Shown here: positions 49,512 to 53,951 of the stretch, in pieces
Layout of the letters: each line of letters starts with the position of its first letter
Numbering within the stretch: position 1 is the first letter of the stretch
Assembly: GCF_005502275.1 (NCBI RefSeq)
Contig: NZ_SWLZ01000029.1
Span: 1-53,951, forward strand
Length of the DNA stretch: 53,951 nt
Direction of reading: 5' to 3'
Source: Robertmurraya siralis
Lineage (GTDB): Bacteria > Bacillota > Bacilli > Bacillales > Cytobacillaceae
Notes under the pieces: model-generated
The model's database searches: none
What the model was told of the DNA's origin: nothing
What the model saw: only the letters and a program-made list of their open reading frames with translations
Program-made: the position numbers and the translations under genes

Positions 49512-50508
49512 ATGATGATCCCTCCTGCAATTGTAACACAAGCTGCTCTAACAGCAGCTGTGGATTCATATTTGCGTGCAGCCTTCTTTTCGCATCTAAA
49601 ACGGCGGCCATTTGACTTGCCAATCTTTTTGCAGATGTTTGCAGCGCAAATTGTTCGAGACGATCTCTTTCGTCCAAATAAACAACCCGGGTTTGCTTCC
49701 CGTGTTGTATATATAATAAATCCTTCAGAACTAGAAGTAGCAAGTCTAATCCTTGATCGTATTGCTCTTTGTCTTTAAAGTGTAAGAACCAATCCTCTTG
49801 CAGGGAAACTAATGCCTCCAATGGATTCTTTCTTAATACTTCATATAATTTTAACACTATTTTTTGAGCTTGTGCAAACCATTCATCATTACTTAGTGCA
49901 AGTCCTTCATCCAAATTATTGGTAAGCTGGGCAATAATAGGGGCCTTTTTTTCAGAAACTCCCCTTTCCACTAGTTTCTGGATAAGATGTTCAGGGGATA
50001 ACTGCTTAAATGTAACAATTTGACATCGTGAAAGAATAGTCGGAAGTATTTTCTGCGTTTGCTCAGTTAGTAAAATAGCTGTTGTTTCAGAAGTCGGTTC
50101 CTCCAGAAACTTTAAGAGACTGTTAGCAGCGTTAACGGTCATGCGGTCAGCATGAACAATCGTGTACACTTTTTTCTTCGATTCAACGCCAGTCTTAGCA
50201 AATTCCTCCTGCAACATTTGTATTTGTTGCTTTTTTATCGATGCCCCATCCGGCTCCACTATATGAATATCCGGATGATTCCCGCTATTAATCCGTTTAC
50301 AATTATGGCAAACTTCACATGGTATATATCCATCAATAGGATGCGTACAAAACAAACTTTTCGATAAGAGGAGACTAACATCTTTTTTTCCTGTCCCCCG
50401 CATTCCCTCAAATAAATACGCGTGGGCTAACCGACCTTTTTTTATACTATTCTTCAACATTTTCATAACGGTTGGCTGGATCGTTTCATAGCTTTCCCAC
50501 GTGTTCAC
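49504..50508 (-). CDS. holB: DNA polymerase III delta' subunit
   Basis: Clamp-loader subunit of the replicative polymerase. The 334-residue protein has an AAA+ module with a degenerate P-loop (GMRGTGKKD), the zinc knuckle with Cys residues in CEVCHNCKR, the AANSLLKFLEEP motif and the ILSRCQ sensor 1 Arg. The GTG start (50506-50508) has a weak ribosome site (GAGATG). It follows darA by 137 bp, where B. subtilis has yaaR, and overlaps ricT by 8 bp. Confidence 0.95.
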   Translation of the reverse strand: MNTWESYETIQPTVMKMLKNSIKKGRLAHAYLFEGMRGTGKKDVSLLLSKSLFCTHPIDGYIPCEVCHNCKRINSGNHPDIHIVEPDGASIKKQQIQMLQEEFAKTGVESKKKVYTIVHADRMTVNAANSLLKFLEEPTSETTAILLTEQTQKILPTILSRCQIVTFKQLSPEHLIQKLVERGVSEKKAPIIAQLTNNLDEGLALSNDEWFAQAQKIVLKLYEVLRKNPLEALVSLQEDWFLHFKDKEQYDQGLDLLLLVLKDLLYIQHGKQTRVVYLDERDRLEQFALQTSAKRLASQMAAVLDAKRRLHANMNPQLLLEQLVLQLQEGSSFV

Positions 50509-50557
50509 TATATCATCTCACTTATTTTTATTAACTATCTTATATACATTTAATCCT

Positions 50558-50596
50558 GACTCCATAAAACATTGGGGATATACATTTTATGGAGTC
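50558..50596. repeat. Perfect 12-bp inverted repeat in the darA-holB gap
   Basis: GACTCCATAAAA (50558-50569) and TTTTATGGAGTC (50585-50596) around a 15-bp centre. There is no T run. It sits in the place of the B. subtilis gene yaaR. Confidence 0.6.
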
Positions 50597-50645
50597 TGAA
50601 CAATGCATTGATAACCTTTGACATATTCTTACTAAATTATTGCAT

Positions 50646-50987
<342 letters not shown>

Positions 50988-51011
50988 TTAGTATCCATTT
51001 ATATTATGTAT

Positions 51012-51020
51012 ATTATAACA
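51012..51020 (-). promoter_or_regulatory. Possible extended -10 promoter of darA
   Basis: Minus-strand TGTTATAAT, a perfect -10 with TGn, about 37 bp before the darA start; the -35 is poor. Confidence 0.45.
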
Positions 51021-51080
51021 GGAATTTATATGAATGATTTTCTTAATGAATAAAGCCTCTCCAATTTTTTTATTAATTCA

Positions 51081-51719
51081 TCATGCTTGACTGCGAATAA
51101 GGGCCTCAACCTCCTTATAGGCTTGTTCGTATACATGCTCCAGCTCCTGTTCAGCATTTATTTGTTTGATTCTATGTGGGAATTTCTGCAAAAGGATGTG
51201 ATAGCCTTCCCGCACATCCTCATGGAATTGAAGTTCCTCCAAATCTAATCGATTCACTTCCCTCTCATTGCTTCTATTAATTCTCTCTAATCCTACCTTT
51301 GGGTCGATGTCAAAATATAAAGTTAAATTCGGCATCATATCAGCAATAGCAAATTGATTAATGCTGTACACCTCATCAATGCCCAATTTTCTTGCATATC
51401 CTTGATAAGCCAATGAGCTGTCTACAAAGCGATCACATAAAACGACATAGCCTTCTTCTAAAGCCGGCTGAACCTTTTCCACTAAATGCTGTCTCCGTGC
51501 CGCAGCGTATAGTAGAGCCTCCGTTCTAGAATCCATTGCTGTATTGTCTTTATCTAAAATCACTTTTCTAATTTGCTCGGCAATTTCAATACCACCAGGC
51601 TCTCTAGTATGTAATACCTTCATACCTTCGTTTTGAAACCTTTCGGCGAGTCGGTTTAATATCGTTGTTTTTCCAGCTCCATCTGGCCCTTCTAATGTAA
51701 TAAATAAACCTCTAGTCAT
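51081..51719 (-). CDS. tmk: Thymidylate kinase
   Basis: Phosphorylates dTMP to dTDP. The 212-residue protein has the P-loop [10 protein letters not shown] (10-19), the [12 protein letters not shown] motif with its catalytic Asp/Arg, and the LID region. ATG at 51717-51719 is chosen over one directly upstream because GGAGG is 6 bp before it and it gives exactly the 212-residue family length. It overlaps the yaaO stop by 8 bp, so translation is coupled. Confidence 0.97.
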   Translation of the reverse strand: MTRGLFITLEGPDGAGKTTILNRLAERFQNEGMKVLHTREPGGIEIAEQIRKVILDKDNTAMDSRTEALLYAAARRQHLVEKVQPALEEGYVVLCDRFVDSSLAYQGYARKLGIDEVYSINQFAIADMMPNLTLYFDIDPKVGLERINRSNEREVNRLDLEELQFHEDVREGYHILLQKFPHRIKQINAEQELEHVYEQAYKEVEALIRSQA

Positions 51720-53142
51720 CATTATCCTCCAATTTATCAAAAACCGTAATCTTTCCTTCTTCTAAATTTTCTCCGCCTTGAAATCTGGCACCTGACTGTA
51801 ACAAAAACTGCAACCCCTTTACATCCTCAACTGTAATTTTTTCTCCTGAAAGCAATAGAGGAATTCCTGGGGGATACGGAATGATCGTTTCTGCACAAAT
51901 AAAACCAGCCGAATCTTCAATCGGAAATAATACTTTCTTATGTGATTGTACACGATATAGAGTCGAAATTCTTTTCTTTTTAAAATAATGGGCTCTTCCT
52001 CTTTTCCTAGCTGTTTGAATTCGCAATTCTTTTAGTTTTGTGATAATGTCAGCAAATGGAAAGTCTGCATCTTTTTTTAAAAGTGGAAGGACAAAAAGAA
52101 TATTATTCGGATCGGCCATTTCTGCATAAATTCCCTTTTCTTCAAAAAGCTGCTGCAACTCATACGCTGTATAGCCGCAATTCGATTGAAGCGTAAGCTT
52201 TAGTGGATCCCCATTTTGATTCGGATACTCCAGTACTTTTATAAATTCTAATGTTTGCAATTCCCTTTTAAAGCTGGCAAGCTGTTCTTTTAAATATTGG
52301 GCATCCCTATTTGTATATGTGGCAATATAGTTCCTTGCCCGATCTAAAGAAGCCATAATCGGATAAGAGGGGCTGCTTGATTGCAACATTCGTAAATAAT
52401 GAGCGATTTTCTCCGTTGAGATATACTGGCTGTTAACATGTAAGAAAGAGCCCATTGTCATTGCAGGCAATGTTTTATGAGCTGACTGCACCACAACATC
52501 AGCACCCAATGCTACCGCAGATGGCGGAAACCCCTCTGTGCCAATAAAATGAGCTCCATGTGCCTCATCTACTAACACTGGAATTTCATAACGATGGGCA
52601 AAATCAATTATCTCTTTAAGCTCATACGTCATTCCATAATAATTAGGGTAAGTTAACACAATAGCTCGGCACTCTGGATAGCATTCAAACGCTTCCCTAA
52701 TTGTTTCAAGTTCAACTCCTCCTGACACCATCCATTCAGGATCGTACTCAGGTCCTAAAAGAACTGGCCTTGCCTTTGTAAGCTCCAACGCATTAAGAAT
52801 TGATTTATGACAATTTCTCTGAATAAAAACCGTGTCCCCTTCCTCAAGGGTCGCCATCATCATTGCCAAATTTCCAACTGTCGTACCATTAATAAGAAGG
52901 AAGCTTTTCGATGCGTGAAAGGCATCCGCCAATAACCTTTCCGCTTCCTCAATTACACCTTCGGGAGCATGCAAATCATCCAAACCTGTCAATTCCGTGG
53001 CATCAATATGTAAAATTCCTTGAAAAAACTGATCGTTTTTTAGTAATAAGCCATTTTTATGCCCTGGAACATGCAAAGAGATCGGCCTTTTTTTATAATG
53101 ATTTTCCAAGGCAGTAAACAGCGGGGTATCATTCTGATTCAT
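51712..53142 (-). CDS. yaaO: Orn/Lys/Arg decarboxylase-family PLP enzyme (YaaO)
   Basis: A 476-residue fold-type I PLP protein of the basic amino-acid decarboxylase group. The PLP lysine is Lys223 in [12 protein letters not shown], the Asp partner lies in [12 protein letters not shown] (192-198), and the family start HVPGHKNG is intact. The C-terminal domain resembles the shorter SpeA-like Gram-positive enzymes. It could decarboxylate arginine, lysine or ornithine; sequence alone does not decide. ATG (53140-53142) has a weak ribosome site (GGTGATA). It overlaps tmk by 8 bp. Confidence 0.88.
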   Translation of the reverse strand: MNQNDTPLFTALENHYKKRPISLHVPGHKNGLLLKNDQFFQGILHIDATELTGLDDLHAPEGVIEEAERLLADAFHASKSFLLINGTTVGNLAMMMATLEEGDTVFIQRNCHKSILNALELTKARPVLLGPEYDPEWMVSGGVELETIREAFECYPECRAIVLTYPNYYGMTYELKEIIDFAHRYEIPVLVDEAHGAHFIGTEGFPPSAVALGADVVVQSAHKTLPAMTMGSFLHVNSQYISTEKIAHYLRMLQSSSPSYPIMASLDRARNYIATYTNRDAQYLKEQLASFKRELQTLEFIKVLEYPNQNGDPLKLTLQSNCGYTAYELQQLFEEKGIYAEMADPNNILFVLPLLKKDADFPFADIITKLKELRIQTARKRGRAHYFKKKRISTLYRVQSHKKVLFPIEDSAGFICAETIIPYPPGIPLLLSGEKITVEDVKGLQFLLQSGARFQGGENLEEGKITVFDKLEDNDD

Positions 53143-53342
53143 TTTATATCACCATTTTGCTCTGTCCTAATTTCTATTACTCGTCTATTTTATCTTAAAA
53201 TCTCATGCCGATACAATTTAATCAAAATCTTATAAAAAGACATACAATGTCTGCTCCCTCTTAACATACACTAAATTAACATCTTCATTAAGTACCTCGT
53301 CTTTACTTGAGCCTCTTAGAGCACGAGAATATTCTAAAAATT

Positions 53343-53373
53343 GTTATATATCGGGGGATTCATGGGCAGAATA
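53343..53373 (+). promoter_or_regulatory. SigmaF promoter of gin
   Basis: Plus-strand -10 GGGCAGAATA (53364-53373) matches the sigmaF consensus GGnnAnAnTR perfectly; -35 GTTATA (53343-53348) with a 15-bp spacer. Confidence 0.7.
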
Positions 53374-53395
53374 GTTCTGTGGAGGTGGAGTCATA

Positions 53396-53599
53396 GTGAA
53401 TACATTATTAAATAACAAACCTGGGGAAACTTGCTGTGTCATCTGTGAGCAATACAAATGGAAAGGCATCTATTTATACACATCCTTTATCTGCTCTGAC
53501 TGCGAAAAAAGCATCATTTCAACAGAAACGAACGACCCTCAATATAAATTCTACTTAAAAAAATTACGGAAAATAAACGCACCAGAAATTTATTCCTAA
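53396..53599 (+). CDS. csfB: Anti-sigmaG factor Gin (CsfB)
   Basis: Forespore zinc protein that holds sigmaG (and sigmaE) inactive until engulfment is complete. The 67-residue protein has two CxxC pairs, CVIC (Cys14, Cys17) and CSDC (Cys33, Cys36), and the family stretch GIYLYTSFIC, DPQYKFYLKKL. The GTG start (53396-53398) has GGAGGTGGAG upstream. It is on the plus strand, divergent from yaaO, with its own sigmaF promoter and terminator. In B. subtilis, as I recall, csfB points the same way as yaaO. Confidence 0.93.
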   Translation: MNTLLNNKPGETCCVICEQYKWKGIYLYTSFICSDCEKSIISTETNDPQYKFYLKKLRKINAPEIYS

Positions 53600-53624
53600 G
53601 AGCCCCCGTCAACAGGGGCTTTTT
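53598..53624 (+). terminator. Terminator of gin
   Basis: Stem AGCCCC / GGGGCT with a 7 to 9-base loop followed by TTTTTTC on the plus strand, immediately after the stop. Confidence 0.85.
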
Positions 53625-53735
53625 TCATTTTAATTAAGACACTTTATATCACTATCCCCGTTACCCTGAAAGGGTCGTGAGCGGTTAAGGTTACGTTGAA
53701 ATTGCATGAGTCTTTTGGCAGGGTTGTCGTACAGT

Positions 53736-53951
53736 TAATTGCGCAGGTCGTTAGTGACTTGTGCAGAGTAGGGTTTTACGCTGAATTGCACTTTTTGGAA
53801 TAGTTGCGAGTGTTTTGTGTCGAATTGCGTCGATTTGGGGACTTGATTGCGCTCGTTTTGCCTTCGATTGCGCCGATTTGTGGCTTGATTGCGCGTGTTT
53901 TACACCGAATTGCGCCAATTTAAGGCATAATTGCGCGTATTTCAATGCTTA
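53736..53951. repeat. Array of about 21-bp repeats with ATTGCGC core
   Basis: The core TTGC recurs at 53786, 53804, 53825, 53847, 53868, 53889, 53910 and 53931 (first base), spacings 18, 21, 22, 21, 21, 21, 21, with an outlying copy at 53739. Alternate copies differ in flank: GAATTGCGCCRATTT and GATTGCGCGTGTTTT, so the higher-order unit is about 42 bp. Because 21 is a multiple of 3, an open frame of Ala-Gln-Ser-type heptads arises on the minus strand (53751-53945); I regard that as a by-product. The array continues beyond the window. Confidence 0.8.

Noticed and set aside
53751-53945. A 64-codon minus-strand frame of Ala-Gln heptads at the right edge
   Set aside because: It is produced by the 21-bp DNA repeat; no ribosome site is visible and the repeat continues regardless of the frame.
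53736-53951. CRISPR array
   Set aside because: Unit length 21 bp with no unique spacers between identical repeats, and no cas genes nearby.

Overview
This window is a chromosomal core region of an endospore-forming Bacillaceae (Bacillus sensu lato). It matches, gene for gene, the B. subtilis segment that runs from csfB/yaaO to lysS near the replication origin, but is presented in reverse: nearly every gene is on the minus strand. The evidence is the run of diagnostic sporulation genes (spoIIE, spoVT, yabG, spoVG, sspF, yabP, yabQ, fin, gin, abrB), low-GC codon use and strong AGGAGG-type ribosome binding sites. I cannot name the species. Comparisons with B. subtilis are from memory, not from a search.

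Layout from left to right. 1-460: leader and promoters of an rRNA operon that leaves the window at base 1, then the lysS terminator. 464-6208: lysS, dusB, yazB, folK, folB, folP, cysK. 6468-13550: a PpiC-type foldase gene, hslO, coaX, ftsH, hpt, tilS. 13738-18020: Ser/Thr kinase yabT, VWA protein yabS, spoIIE. 18655-24252: yabR, divIC, yabQ, yabP, rqcP, mazG-type yabN, flippase-like yabM. 24632-31116: spoVT, mfd, fin, pth, rplY/ctc. 31131-37876: prs, glmU, spoVG, ridA, purR, ispE, sspF, veg. 38364-45580: yabG, rsmA, rnmV, yabE, tatD, metG. 46117-46404: abrB, on the plus strand. 46469-53142: rsmI, trmN6, yabA, ricT, holB, darA, tmk, yaaO. 53396-53599: gin, on the plus strand. 53640-53951: a 21-bp-period repeat array.

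The genes combine housekeeping (tRNA charging and modification, folate, cysteine, CoA, PRPP, UDP-GlcNAc and isoprenoid synthesis, transcription-coupled repair, replication clamp loading, ribosome quality control, division) with sporulation control. Promoter reading recovers a near-complete set of sporulation sigma classes: Spo0A~P/sigmaA with 22-bp spacing (spoIIE), sigmaH (spoVG), sigmaF (gin, fin), sigmaE (yabPQ), sigmaG (spoVT) and sigmaK (yabG). A sigmaB promoter lies before rplY/ctc, and two Spo0A boxes sit at abrB.

Differences from the B. subtilis layout: no pabB-pabA-pabC between cysK and folP, no yazA between trmN6 and rsmI, no yaaR between holB and darA, no tRNA genes between spoIIE and yabR, no xpaC/yaaN, and gin on the opposite strand. 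I found no phage, insertion sequence, CRISPR array or defence system, and no clearly new multigene system. The least explained DNA is a 785-bp glmU-spoVG gap with a block of consecutive hairpins, a degenerate 30-bp repeat between yabG and veg, and the 21-bp repeat array at the right edge.
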